Source: Clavaria fumosa
Lineage: Eukaryota > Basidiomycota > Agaricomycetes > Agaricales > Clavariaceae
Assembly: GCA_951802425.1 (NCBI GenBank)
Contig: OX637799.1
Coordinates: forward strand, 3,162,001 to 3,226,000
Direction: 5' to 3'
Length of the DNA stretch: 64,000 nt
Position 1 is the stretch's first letter. The number at the start of each line of letters is the position of its first letter. The translations under genes and the position numbers were made by a program. Of the stretch, positions 31,298 through 43,369 are shown in pieces. Below the pieces are notes generated by a model, which saw only the letters and a program-made list of their open reading frames with translations, searched no databases and was not told where the DNA came from.

Positions 31298-32400
31298 TTA
31301 AGGCTGGGTGTCTTGACCTGCCAACTCTGCTTTGTCAGGGTGTTGCTGGAAAAAGTCCTTGAGTGCCTGTGTGACATTAGTGAGGGTCCAGTGAGGCTCC
31401 CAAGTGTTCTCCTCAGCAGGGTACCCCAGCCACTTCACTAAGTACCTCACCCCATGCCCAACCTTCTTGACATTGAGGATTGCCTCAATATTATACTCCA
31501 AGTGGTCATCCTCAATTGTAGCAGGAGGTGGTGGTGGAGGATTCTGAGAGGGGAAAGAGGGTGGATGGTATGGTGTCAACAACAGTTCATTGAAGACTTG
31601 GTGAATGCACCAGGCCTGGGGGAGCTTGAGGCGATACACAGCAGGTTCCACCTTCTCCTCAACTGCGAAGGGGCCTGCACACTTGTTGTTGAGCCTTTTA
31701 GAGGGTCGATCCATTTTCAGGTTCTGAGTGTCCAGCCAGACTAAGTCCCCCTTTGAGTATTCACGACTTGGGCACTTCCCCTTATTGTAGCTGGCCTTCA
31801 TCACATCTGCTGCCTTCCCCATTGCTTCCCTGGCTGCTCTTCGGGATTCCGTGAGCTTGGCCATCCATTCATCCACTGCAGGGTTCACCTCAGAAGGTGG
31901 CCAGATACTGCCATTCCAAGGGTGCTGGCCATACTCCAGATAGAAAGGCGTGAATCCAGTGGCTGAGTGCTCATGGTTATTGAGCATGAACTCTGCTGTA
32001 GAGAGCCACTCTGCCCAGTCATCCTGCAGATGGTCAACATAGGCCCAGAGATAAACTTCAACCTCCTGGTTGACCCATTCCGTCTCTCCATCTGTCTGTG
32101 GAGTGGGGCAGCACACTTGGTATGGTTGGGCTTTGTTCACTGGCATGTCTCGCACCCCTGTGCATACCGATCTGCATCCTTCACCATGCCTGCCCACCAG
32201 TAGGACCTCAGCAATGCTGCCCTCAGCTTCCATGGTCCAGGGTGCCCAGCTGTGGGAAGGTCATGCTCAAATGTGAGGACTGCCTCACAGGCCTCCTCTG
32301 GTACCCACATGATCCTGTCTTTTCACTAGAGTCCCAACTGATCCTGTGTCCACTCATCATCAAGCCCCTCTGGCTTCTGTACATGTACTGTGCTAAAAAA
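31298..32400 (-). pseudogene. Gypsy-B pol 3' part: integrase C-terminus and chromodomain
   Basis: A 311-codon open frame (32233-31298) holds the integrase end (CPTPQTDGETEWVNQEVEVYL, WLSTAEFMLNNHEHS, SKGDLVWLDTQNLKMDRPSKRL) and a chromodomain (RYLVKWLGYPAEENTWEP). Upstream, 32234-32400 matches the RNase H/integrase linker also seen at 34461-34570, with breaks. It ends abruptly at an A-run at about 32400, where a plus-strand fragment of another gypsy begins. Confidence 0.85.
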
Positions 32401-33219
32401 AGGTGGGAACATCAGCCTATCACCTCACCCTTCCCCTGAGCCAGTGGATTCACCTGGTCTTCAATGAAACCTTGCTCAAGCCCTTCCAAGGAGACCTGTC
32501 CTCCATCCATCCACAGCCCAAACTCATTGAGGGAGGAGAGCAGTATGACATTGAGAAGGTCCTAGCCAAGAGGAAGTGGAGGGGGAAGATCCAGTATTTA
32601 GTAAGTTGGGTTGGCTATCTGCCTGAGGAGAACACATGGGAGCACCTAGAGAACCTCATGGGCACAAAGGAGGCCATCGCAGAGTTTGTTCAGGAGAACA
32701 AATCTTAGGAAGGGGGATATGTCGCAGCAACATCACATGACCCCCAAAGGTTGCGATCACATGACAGGTAAGTCACGGGAACCCATGTGGTGATAACCGA
32801 TAAGACAGCCCATTTTCATGATGGCACACCCATGCGGGATGCCATCACCATGTCATCAAAGTCATTAACCCCGATTTAGTACCTCCCCTTCTATTCCTCC
32901 TCATTACCATTATCCCATCCCCTTGGTGCCCTTGTCCCCTCCTTACCATTATCCTGTTCCCCTGCCAACCAATGCTTCCCTTCTTGGTGCCGCATTGACT
33001 CTGCGATTGTTGCCCAGATATGTTCACTCCCTCTTGACTGTTGCTCCTGTTGGACATTTCCCTTACTACCTTGTACTATGCTACTTCTATGGTTCCAGAC
33101 TTTAGTATATATATGAGTAGATACATGACTTGTATTTCCTCAGACTTTGATATTCTCAGCTTGCACCCTACTGCTACAAGTCCAACCTTAGTCTGCTATA
33201 GGAAATAAAGCTTTGCGAC
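32401..33219 (+). pseudogene. Gypsy-C fragment: chromodomain end plus 3' LTR
   Basis: 32403-32708 encodes the C-terminus of a third gypsy: HLVFNETLLKPF, YDIEKVLAKRKWRGKIQYLVSWVGYLPEENTWE, stop. GGAAGGGGGATA (polypurine tract) precedes an LTR beginning TGTCGCAGCAACATCACATG (32719) and ending near AAAGCTTTGCGACC (about 33218). The LTR resembles gypsy-A in layout (a TGATGG...GGGATGCCATCACC segment and TTTAGTATATATA). The 5' part of the element is missing. It separates two gypsy-B fragments. Confidence 0.75.
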
Positions 33220-36200
33220 CTTTTTGTGACTTTTCCACAACTACCATCCTCAACCTCTGGATTGACTGTGACATCCCAGGTGTTCTCCTCCACAGGGTAC
33301 CCCAACCACTTTACCAGATACTTCACCCCACATCCCACCTTCTTGACATCAAGGATAGCTTCAACATTGTACTCCAGGTGGTCATCCTTGATTGTGACAG
33401 GAGGATTCTGGGAGGTGAAGAAAGGGGCAATAGAGTGAGCAGCACCTCGTTGAAGACAGGGTGGATGTGCCAGGCTGGGGGGAGCTTGAGTCGATACCCA
33501 CCTGGCCCAACCTTCTCCATAATGGCAAAGGGGCCTGCTCATTTATGGTCAAGCTTCTTGGAGGGCTGGTCCATCTTCAGGTTCCAGGTATCCAGCCAGA
33601 CCAAGTCTCCCTCAGCATACAGATGACTTGGGCACTTCCCAGCATTGTAGCTCTTTTTCATTGCTGCCACTGCTTTCTCCATAGCCTCTTTGGCTGCTCT
33701 TCAGGATTCTGTGAGCTTGGCCATCCACTCATCTGCCGCTGGGTTCACTTCTGAGGGAGGCCAGATTCCACCATTCCAAGGGTGTCAGCTGTACTCAAGG
33801 AAGAAAGGCATCTGTCCCATCACTGAGTGCTCATGATTGTTAAGAGCAAACTCTGCAGTGGACAACCATTCAGCCCAGCCATCCTGGAGGTGGTCCACAT
33901 AAGCCCAGAGATAGATCTACATCTCCTGGTTCACCCATTCTGTCTATCCATCAGTCTGTGGATGGAAGGCCATACTTGGATTTGCCCCTACCCGAATCAT
34001 GGAGTAGAACTCCTTCATGAAGCAGGACACGAACTGGGAGCCTTGGTCACTCATGACCTTGTGAGGGACTCCATGGTCACAAAACACTCGATCCCGGAGG
34101 AGGCATGCTGCTCCAAGTCCCATGAGGTTGAGCCCAATCACTTCAAGCAGCATCCATTTTGTGAACTTGTTGACAATGACAAGGATGGCATTATGTCCAC
34201 AGGAGAGGGGGAGGGGACTGACTATGTCCCATTAGATCACTGACCAGGGACCATTGGGAACAGGGTGGAGGTGGAGCAGGGCAGCACACTTGGTGCAGTC
34301 AGGCTTCATCCACTGGCATGTCTCACACCCCTGGGCATACCAATCTGCATCTTTCACCATGTCTGGCCACCAATAACCCTTCACTAGTGCTGCTCTCAAC
34401 TTCTGGGGCCCAGGGTGTCCAGCTACAGGGAGGTCATGCTCAAATTTGAGGACAGCCTCATGAGCTCCCAAGTGGACCCAAGTAACTATCCCCTTTCACC
34501 AGAGTCCAGCACAATCTCATGTCCACTCATCATCAAGCTCCTCAGGCTTCTGCAAGTGTGCCATGCTATTTTTCAGGAGCAGTGTCTCCATTTCCAATGT
34601 GAATGACACACAGGTCTCCACTTTTGGGAAGACTTGTACTGGCATGTCCTCCACCATCTCTCCATAGTCTGGCCTCTGTGAGAGTGCATCTGCCTTTGTG
34701 TTTGACTTCCCAGTGTGATACTTTATCTCAAAGTCAAAGCACTGGAGCTCCCCAACCCAACAAACCTGCCTCAGCTTCAACTTCTGGGGCTTCCAGAAGT
34801 ACTGAAGATTTGCATGGTCCATCCAGATCTTGATTGTCTCATCCACTCTGATGAGGTATGCCCACCACTCATGAAGTGCCTGAATCATGGCCAAGAACTC
34901 CTTGTCATACACATCATAGTTCTTTTCAGCTGCCATCAGGGCCTTGGAGATGTAGTCCACCACTCTCCAGGTCCCATCTACCTGCTGCTGTGAAAGCACT
35001 CCACCAGTTGCCAAGTTGCTTGCATCTGTCTCTACCTTCCATCTCCCTTTATCTTGTGGTAGAGCCAAGACTGGGGCCAATACAAGAGCCAAGCAGAGAT
35101 CTTGGAAAGCCACTTCCTCCTCCTCCCATTTCCACAGAACCTTCCCAGTCAGCCAGAATAGTGGTTTAGCTCAGGCAGAGAGGTTCGGGATGTGCTGACG
35201 GAGGTAGTTTAGCATCCCATTAAACCTCTGGACCTCTTTCACATTCCTCAGTCATGGCCAGTTACAGATTGCCATGCCTTTAGCTGGGTCATGCTCCAAA
35301 TAGTTGTGGGAGATCTTCATCCCAAGGAACAGGATCTCATCCTTCTCAAACTCACACTTGCTGAGTCTGAGACACAGCCCATTCTCCCTGAACTTCCACA
35401 GGACCCGATCCATCCAGTACCAGTGTGTTGCCAAGTCCTCTGCAAACACAATGACATCATCCATGTATGCTCAGACATGTCCTCCCACAATCTCCTCCCT
35501 CAGCACATGGTTCATGAAATGTTGGAAGGTGGCCAGTGCATTCTGCAGTCCAAACCACATGACAGCTGGTTCAAAGAGTCCACAAGGTGTCAAGAAGGTG
35601 CAGTGGTGCTGGTGCTCTGGCCAGACCTGCATGGATGGGAAACCTCCCTTTGCATCAATCTTAGAGTAGATCAATGCTCCCTTAAGCACATCCACTGTGT
35701 CTCAGATGCAGGGGAGGGGGTACTTGTTCTTGATCAGGTGCACATTCAGCCTCAAGTAGTTGATAATTGGCCACAGCTTGTTCTTCTCATGTTTGAAGAA
35801 GAAGGGGTTGGCATACAGGGATTTTGAGGGTCGGATCTGTCCAGAAGCCAGCTGCTCATCCACCCAACAGTTCATCTCCACCATCTCATCTCGTGTCAAG
35901 GAATAAAGCTTGGAGGAGAGGTGCTCAGGGTCCTTTTGAACTTGATCTTAATATTGAAGTCTGGCTGGGAGCAGGGAAGCTCATCCCACTTTGCTTCACT
36001 AAAAACTGAAGGGTAGCAGCTGGGCCAATCAGGGGTAGGGCCAGAGTTGGGAAAACAGGTGTCCAGAATACTTGCGGATGCAAGGGTACTCATCTTCAGG
36101 GGTGCGGTGGCTCGCAGGAATGGGGAACACTGTGGAGGCAGCAGGTAAGGCTTAGCTCTGCCTTCTGCCAGTTGATATCTGTTAGGACTGCTTATGTAAG

Positions 36201-37015
36201 CCACAAAAAACTAGTAATAGAAGGCTGTGGAAAGGTTGCAGACAAGTCACGTGATCTAGACAGGGCTGGCTTACCTAATTCCAAGTCACATGACCCAGCC
36301 TTTGATGTGTCATGTGACACGTGAGGACCGAGCATGGGAACACCAGGAAGTCCCAAGGCATTTGCTATAAGTACTTTCACTTTTGCTGTTTTGTACCCTT
36401 TTCCCCTTATGCTAGTATTGTCATCATTGACCTTACGATTAAGTTGTGTGAGCATGAGACTAAGTCTGATAATATCCAGGTTATGTTGCTTGAGCCAGTC
36501 ATGCCCAAGGATGACCTTGTGGGACTGGGACTTTCCCAGCAGAGAGTGGATCCACTCCTGGTCGTCACCAACCCTCACCAGCAACTCTATCCCATACCAG
36601 ACCTTTCCATTTCTGTTCTGCATCCCATCCACATTATACATGGTGATCAGGTTCAGCAGGAGAGATGGCTCCAGTCCCACTCCTTTTGCTCACTCCATGT
36701 CCATGAAGCAGTTGGTGCACCCTGAGTCAACAAGGGCCTTCATCATGGCCAACTTGCTGGTGCTGAGAGCCTCCAAGTGCACCTGGATGGCTAGATCTCA
36801 TGGCACATGTTTCCCCACTTCCAGCTGCACCATGGTTAGGCACTCTGCCAGTCTCACTTCCTCCTTCACCTCAGCCCCAATTCAGGTATGTCTCCACTGC
36901 AAAATAGTATATCGGGGTATACTTGCAGTGGGCACAGGGATGGAAAGGGGGCTGGCACAGTTCTTCCCCCCAGCAGGAGCCCTCCTCTCTCTCTCATATG
37001 GCTCCAGGCAGGCTT
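33220..37015 (-). pseudogene. Gypsy-B pol: protease to integrase, decayed
   Basis: Reading on the minus strand from 37015: end of gag; protease with VDSGCTNCFMD (about 36710) and HDWLKQHN, interrupted by a solo LTR at 36180-36471; reverse transcriptase (about 36100-35200) with several stops, YSKIDAKGGFPSMQVW and a degraded YVDD region (MDDVIVFAE); RNase H and linker (35113-34517, VETDASNLATGGVLSQQQ, DHANLQYFWKP, HTGKSNTKADALSQRPD); integrase zinc region (FEHDLPVAGHPGPQKLR, CETCQWMKPD), core (MSDQGSQFVSCF) and chromodomain (about 33300). Very low CpG and many TGA/TAG codons fit C-to-T decay. The gag half continues at 50491, on the far side of KDZ-2. Confidence 0.88.
36180..36471 (+). repeat. 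Gypsy-B solo LTR in protease region
   Basis: TGTTAGGACTGCTTATG... to ...AAGTCTGATA, 292 bp, with duplication ATATC on both sides (36175-36179 and 36472-36476). It sits opposite in orientation to the gypsy-B copy it interrupts. Confidence 0.88.
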
Positions 37016-37022
37016 GGAGCTG
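37016..37022. repeat. Target-site duplication of KDZ-2, left
   Basis: GGAGCTG, repeated at 50484-50490. Joining the two flanks at one copy restores gypsy-B gag (minus strand GAGATTGCA-CAGCTCC-AAGCCTGC), which corresponds to the uninterrupted copy at 61455-61480. With one more base on the left it would be an 8-bp duplication with one mismatch. Confidence 0.9.
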
Positions 37023-39488
37023 CAGGCGATCCTGTAGTTTTGATGCATCATATGCACCAAATTGATGTATTTGAGTGATGAACAATTAGCATCAATTGAT
37101 GTATGCACCTGATGTATTGCCTTGGGGCATCTGATGCATCACCTCCTCATTGGGTGTGGATGGCACATCTGATATATCACTGATGTAAGATGATGCATCT
37201 GCCATAGCCATAGACAATATATCATCCATACATAATGTTGATATATCAGCATGTCAGCATCTGATGCATCATCCCAGCTGTTCTGGAAATTTGGTGCATC
37301 TGATATAATATGACATGGACATCCAATGTATCACCTGCTTATTAGCTTGGAGCCTGGTTAATACATTCAATACATCACTATCCAAGCATCTGATATATCA
37401 GTTGCCATAGAACCTGGGGGTACACCCAATGTATCATTGCATAAGCATCTGATGTATTGCCTTGGGGCATCTGATGCATCACCTCCTCATTGTGGTTGGC
37501 ACATCTGATATATCACTGATGTCAGATGATGCATCTGCCATAATCATAGACAATATATCATCCATACATAATGTTGATATATCAGCATGTCAGCATCTGA
37601 TGTATCATCCTGGCTGTTCTAGAAATTTGGTGTATCTGATATAATATGACACAGACATCCAATGTATCACCTGCTGATTGAGGTTTATACATCCAATACA
37701 TCACTGTCCAAGCATCTGATATATCAGTTGCCATAGATCCTGGGGGTACACCCAATATATCATTGTATAAGCATCTGATATATATATTGCCTTGGGGCAT
37801 CTGATGCATTGATTCCTCATTGGGTGTGGATGGTGCATCTGATATATCACTGATGTCAGATGATGCATCTGCCATAGCCATGGACAATATATCATCCATA
37901 CATAATGTCGATATATCAGCATATAAGCATCTGATGCATCATCCCAGCTGTTCTGGAAATTTGGTGCATCTGATATAATATGACATGGACATCCAATGTA
38001 TCACCTGCTTATTAGCTTGGAGCCTGGTTAATACATTCAATACATCACTATCCAAGCATCTGATATATCAGTTGCCATAGAACCTGGGGGTACACCCAAT
38101 GTATCATTGCATAAGCATCTGATGTATTACCTTGGGGCATCTGATGCATCGCCTCCTCATTGTGGTTGGCACATCTGATATATCACTGATGTCAGATGAT
38201 GCATCTGCCATAATCATAGACAATATATCATCCATACATAATGTTGATATATCAGCATGTCAGCATCTGATGTATCATCCTGGCTGTTCTAGAAATTTGG
38301 TGTATCTGATATAATATGACACAGACATCCAATGTATCACCTGCTGATTGAGGTTTATACATCCAATACATCACTGTCCAAGCATCTGATATATCAGTTG
38401 CCATAGAACCTGGGGGTACACCCAATATATCATTGTATAAGCATCTGATGTATTGCCTTGAGGCATCTGATGCATTGACTCCTCATTGGGTGTGGATGGC
38501 ACAGACATCCAATGTATCACCTGCTGATTGGCCTGGAGCCAGGTTAATACATCCAATACATCACTGTCCAAGCATCTGATATATCAGTTGCCATAGAACC
38601 TGGGGGTACACCCAATATATCATTGTATAAGCATCTGATGTATTGCCTTGAGGCATCTGATGCATTGACTCCTCATTGGGTGTGGATGGCACATCTGATA
38701 TATCACTGATGTAAGATGATGCATCTGTCATAGTCATAGACAATATATCATCCATACATAATGTTGATATATCAGCATGCCAGCATCTGATGTATCATCC
38801 TGGCTGTTCTGGAAATTTGGTGCATCTGATATATGGACATCCAATGTATCACCTGCTGATTGGCCTGGAGCCAGGTTAATACATCCAATACATCACTGTC
38901 CAAGCATCTGATATATCAGTTGCCATAGAACCTGGGGGTACACCCAATATATCATTGTATAAGCATCTGATGTATCAGTCTGCTTGCCAGATATGAATTC
39001 AGCTGGTACATCCAATGCTGTGCATTATAATTTGGACATCAAATGTATCAGCTTATTTGCTTAATATGGGTCCTAGGAATTTGATTATTTGGACATCTGA
39101 TGTATCACCTGCCAATTGCCTTCAAATCAGCTGGTGCATCAAATACATCACTTCCTGAACATCAATATCAGTCTGTAGACTGGATACATCCAATGTATGG
39201 CATCTGATGTATCACTTTGCTTGCCTAATATGGGTCTTAGGAATTTGACTGGTACATCTGATATTGTATATTACATTACAACTTCCACATCTGATGTATC
39301 TACTGCTGCTTAGTTTGCTCTGTCCAATATATCACTACCTGTGCAGCTGATATATCAGCCACTATGGAGCCTGGGGCCACATCCAATATATCATTGCATA
39401 GGCATCTGATACATCATTCCGCTTGGCCAATGGCATGGGAAATGGGTTGATACATCCAATACATCACTCCCTGAACATCTGTTGTATC
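37023..39488 (+). repeat. KDZ-2 left inverted satellite array
   Basis: Dense TGATATATCA, TGATGCATCA and TGATGTATCA palindromes in higher-order units. The landmark CTTGGGGCAT recurs at 37121, 37461, 37791, 38131 and (as CTTGAGGCAT) 38458, then 38647, so four steps are 327-340 bp and the last is shorter. The distal end toward gene A is more degenerate. The orientation is opposite to the right array. There is no gene here. Open frames rich in QMPQGN or ISDIS are repeat products. Confidence 0.9.
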
Positions 39489-39578
39489 AGCCCCTTGGAA
39501 TTGCATAGTTTCAGACAGGCTTGGTACTGTATAGTTTTGTTCGTCTTTCCCTGCACACAACTCATCACCCCGCAGAAA

Positions 39579-41614
39579 ATGGCACCAACTGGGTGGACAA
39601 CTCCAGGACAGCGAGAGTTCCTGATCTCATCAATGCCTGAATATCTTGCTTCCCAGAAGGCTGGCCGACTCTCATCATTCTGGACTCCTATCTTTGCTGC
39701 ATTCTTTGCTAAATTCCCAGTAGTGCTTCCAGTGCACGAAAAAATGCCCCAAATTAATGAAAATGATACATCAGAAGAAAAACGTGCGGATGGTGAGAGG
39801 TCAGCCCATGGTCATGCTGTGCAGGCTCGTCAAGAGGTGAGTTGCAGGGATGGCAGCTGAGGATAACAATACTCACGAGCAATTAAGCAAATCCAGAACT
39901 GGTTTCGCAATCACTCAAAAGTCTCAAAGCGAAGGCGCAGGGCAGGTCTGAATGACTTTGTTCAGACAGGCAGGAAACCTAAACGCATCCACAAGCTGAT
40001 TGAGATCTACAGTAAGCACTACTTCGACATCAAGATTCGTCCTTTGGTGGAACAGCGACTCGAGGCAGCAACCCCTGCACCAGCCGAAGGGGGTGCGGCA
40101 GAAAATCCCCGAGAGAAAAACAAACGCCGATTGGCCTTACGACATCTCATTACCCAGGAATGTTGGGCTGCCGAGACTGATGAGGTACGAAACAAGATAG
40201 AGCAGCTCCATGAAGGCGAAAAAAAGGTGAAGGAAGAAGAGGACAAGTTAGAGAGTAGTGATGAGGATGGGGAGGAGGAGCTATCTGCGCAGGCCTATCA
40301 AAAGTGATTTATCATTTGGGAGCCCTTTCTTTCGAGCTAATGGCTTACAGCAATATTGATGACTTCCCTCGGATTTTGAAGAGTCGCACCGAGCACTGGT
40401 CTAGAAAGACTGGGTGGGTCATATTCACAGTGGTAGGAGGTCCACGTCCAAGTAGTGGTGGGGCAATCGAGGTCTTAAGGTCTGTGGTCTAGAAGAAAGG
40501 AGTACAATTTCTAATAATACTCTAGCATCGAGAGTGGCACCCTCACACCTGAAGGGAACAGCTTTAGTGAGGTTGCACCCGAAGAGTGCACAAAACTCTT
40601 GGAGGCATTCAATAAATATGCACACATCGCTTTTTGTGAGGATTCATAAGCCTTAGGTTATGCTGGGCTAATGCATGTTCAGCACCGGAGATACGCACAA
40701 AACGTTCTTTACAACCCGCACAAGCCGTCAATTCCGATGTATCAGCTCAGATGCTAGACCCTGCCACCACTCCCTCTGAACCTTCAGCAGATGTCGCAGC
40801 AGATCCAAAGACTAGATCCGTGGCTACTGAAGATTCTGGTTCGGACTCGGACTCTTCTGCGCCAACTGAAACTACTTCAACATCTGACTCAGACTGCTCG
40901 CATGATTCCAAGCGCATTCGAATTGGGGAGGAGTCAGAATATGATAGGTTAAGAGATGCGCATATTGCTCGTAACCAGAAGTTGCTCAAGGATATGGGCC
41001 TTGAAAGAGTAGGTCCCACTGTCGAGGAACGAAAGAAGGCAGAAAGGGTGGCAGCGAGGGCAAGGAAGGCAGCTAAGAAGGAACGGCGCATCAAGAGGGC
41101 TCAGGAAAGAAGCCCACGCAGGACGCGTTCAGCAGTTGAGCAAAACGTTGGCGGGCCACCGGACTTGGGAAGCTCAGCACTTCCTGTCGACTCTCAATCT
41201 TTTCCTGCACCCGAGTTGCCATCGTTTCCAGACGGTTCAACACTTCCTTCTGGCCACTCTACGCCTTCTGCTACACAAGAGTTCTCTGGCCATGCTTCCC
41301 CTGCCCCAGAAACGTCGTCACCAACACCATTTTCTACTCCAAAGCTCCCAGTCACATCTACGCAACTACTTACATCTGTGCCGGCCTCAGACCCCATGTT
41401 CATGCCAGTCTCATATCCCACGCATGAAACATCCCTCCCGACTCACAGCATGCCCGGTCCTCCAGCAGTAAACCAGCAGAAGGGCAAGGCTCAAGCACAA
41501 AAAGGCAAGCCCAGTCAGGCTCCGGCGAATCCAACTGTACCTGCTCGACGCTCGGGGCGAGAGGTCATTGCCCGAACCATGGATGATGGCACAAAACTCC
41601 AGATTGCCAAGTAA
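39579..41614 (+). CDS. KDZ-2 accessory gene A, WF-helix DNA-binding-like protein (614 aa)
   Basis: Five exons: 39579-39836, 39888-40303, 40351-40479, 40526-40635 and 40683-41614. All introns are 46-51 bp GT-AG, and the phases close to 615 codons including the stop. It is homologous to the KDZ-1 gene at 1556: WTTPGQREFLISSMPEYL at the start, QIQNWFRNHSKVSKRR opening exon 2 (a homeodomain-like recognition helix with WF-N), YSKHYFDIKIRP, YQNNIDDF, VVGGPRP and QAVNS. Exon 5 has an acidic serine stretch, then EYDRLRDAHIARNQKLLKDMGL, a lysine/arginine-rich helix (nuclear localisation likely), a proline/serine linker and PARRSGRE. The third intron is absent from KDZ-1, but removing it aligns both proteins without a gap. 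It probably acts in the nucleus with the transposase or on the arrays (inference). Confidence 0.8.
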
Positions 41615-42055
41615 GCTCCATGATCGCTACTTTATTTGGTCGTTGAGACAATACTTTGCAGAAAATGATGTCAATGAAGCAATCCATCAACGTTGAAGAA
41701 AATGATGGTGGCAGTCGCAGGCCGCCCAAAACTTTTACGTAATTGGCAGCTGGTGATGCGGTGACGGCCTCCAATTCTGTGTTTCATTTTGTTTTCCCTT
41801 TTTGTGTTGCACCAGTGGCTGTCACTGATTCCGGCAACTCCGGGAACCCTGCTCCATCAATAAAAGTTTCAACTCCTGCTTCCGTACTTATGGAACGCTT
41901 ATGTAACCAGTTGAAACAAACATATTAATTACATAATGCAGTTTGGAGCGCGATTTGGCACAGCATTCAGGTTCTTGCACGTGCTTGCAGGTCTAACTCA
42001 TATCAGTTATCACAAATATATGTAAATATATTACTTAATCTGATTCTGACTGCCT
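41615..42055 (+). other. Spacer after gene A
   Basis: A possible extra 3' exon of gene A may lie here, because the codons before the stop read CCAA|GTAAGC with a downstream GCAG. Such splicing would only add about ten residues. Otherwise no gene is seen. Confidence 0.3.
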
Positions 42056-43200
42056 GCACTCAGCGCTCAGCGTTCAACGTTCAGCCCACACCGTCTGGTG
42101 CCGTCTGGCAACCTCTGCTCGCAGCCCCTGCACTCAGTGCTCAGCATTCAACGTTCAGCCCACACCGTCTGGTGCCGTCTGGCAACCTCTGCTCGCAGCC
42201 CCTGCTCGTAACCTGCATGGCTCCCTCTGCTCACCACTCATGCCGAATGCTGCCTGGTTCCCTGCTCTCCGATAATGGCCCCAGTCCCCACCATTGGTCT
42301 GTGACCACTGTTGGGGGCTTGGGCCATTGCCACTGCACGCTGCTGCCGCGTTGTTGGCCGCCGCCGCCGTCTGTAGCAGTCGCTGTCGTCGGCCGCTGTC
42401 GTCGTCCGCCGCCGCCGTCTGTAGCAGTCGCTGTCGTTGGCCGCTGTCGTCGTCTGTTGCGGTGGTCACCATCGTCATCTGCTGCTGTGGTGGTTGCCGT
42501 TATCAACAGCAACCATCATTGTCGCTGGCTGCAGCCGCCGTCATCGTCGTCGTTGTTGCTGTGAGCGAGCATGCTGCCAGACTGTACAGGGTGCTTTGGT
42601 GAATGAGATACGAGGAATACAGCAAAACACATCGTTGCCGCCGCGAGCGAAAGACGAAGGAAGGAGGGTATGTATGTCATCATTGGGAGCCGCCATCGTT
42701 GTCGTTGCTGGCCCCTGCAGCCGCCATCGTCACCGTCGCTGGCCCTCATCGTCGTCGTCGTCATTGTCGCTTGTTCCTGTAGTGCCATCATCGTCTGCTG
42801 CAGCCGTTGTTGCCGTTGTTGGCTGCCGTCGTCGTCTGTTGTGGTGGTCACCATCGTCATCTGCTGCTGTGGTGGTCGCCGTTATCATCAGCAACCATCG
42901 TTGTCGCTGGCTGCAGCCGCCGTCATCGTCGTCGTTGTCGCTGTGAGCAAGCATGCTGTCAGACGTACAGGATGCTTTGGTGAATGAGATACAAGGAGTA
43001 TGGCAAAAACACATCGTTGCTGCTGCGAGCGAAAGACAAAGGAAGAAGGGTATGTATGTGAGCGAGCATGCTGAAAGACTGTACAGGGTGCTTTGGTGAA
43101 TGAGATACAAGGAGTATGGCAAAAACACATCGTTGCTGCTGCGAGCGAAAGACAAAGGAAGAAGGGTATGTATGTGAGCAAGCATACAGCAAAAACGTAG
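42056..43200. repeat. Repeat-rich spacer of KDZ-2
   Basis: Three repeat types: a roughly 75-bp direct duplication (CACTCAGYGCTCAGC...CCGTCTGGCAACCTC, 42057-42207); the 55-bp palindrome copy 3 (42274-42328); GTCGTC/GCCGCC trinucleotide-rich blocks (42340-42960); and tandem units of roughly 110 bp containing GAATGAGATACAAGGAGTATGG and CGAAAGACAAAGGAAGAAGGG (about 42590-43195). No reliable gene. Confidence 0.8.
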
Positions 43201-43369
43201 CCTGAAGGCATTGTCATGCGGCGGAGTTATTAGGCACAATCGTTCATGGGTCTCGGACAAGTCCTGGACAGTGTCGTTCAAACTCAACTTGGCCCTCGAC
43301 TCTGCTTTGACTCAACTCCCCTCTAACACTGATGAAATCCCATCAAAACGATAGGTATGAGAAGGAGTT

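Noticed and set aside
40296..40350. Apparent frameshift in KDZ-2 gene A (TGA after YQK)
   Set aside because: A GT-AG intron at 40304-40350 restores the frame and gives a gap-free alignment with KDZ-1 (YQNNIDDF against YQAAIDDL).
40296..41614. Extra 3' exon of gene A after 41607
   Set aside because: The GTAAGC donor and GCAG acceptor exist, but the resulting phase gives only about ten residues, so the simple stop at 41614 is preferred.
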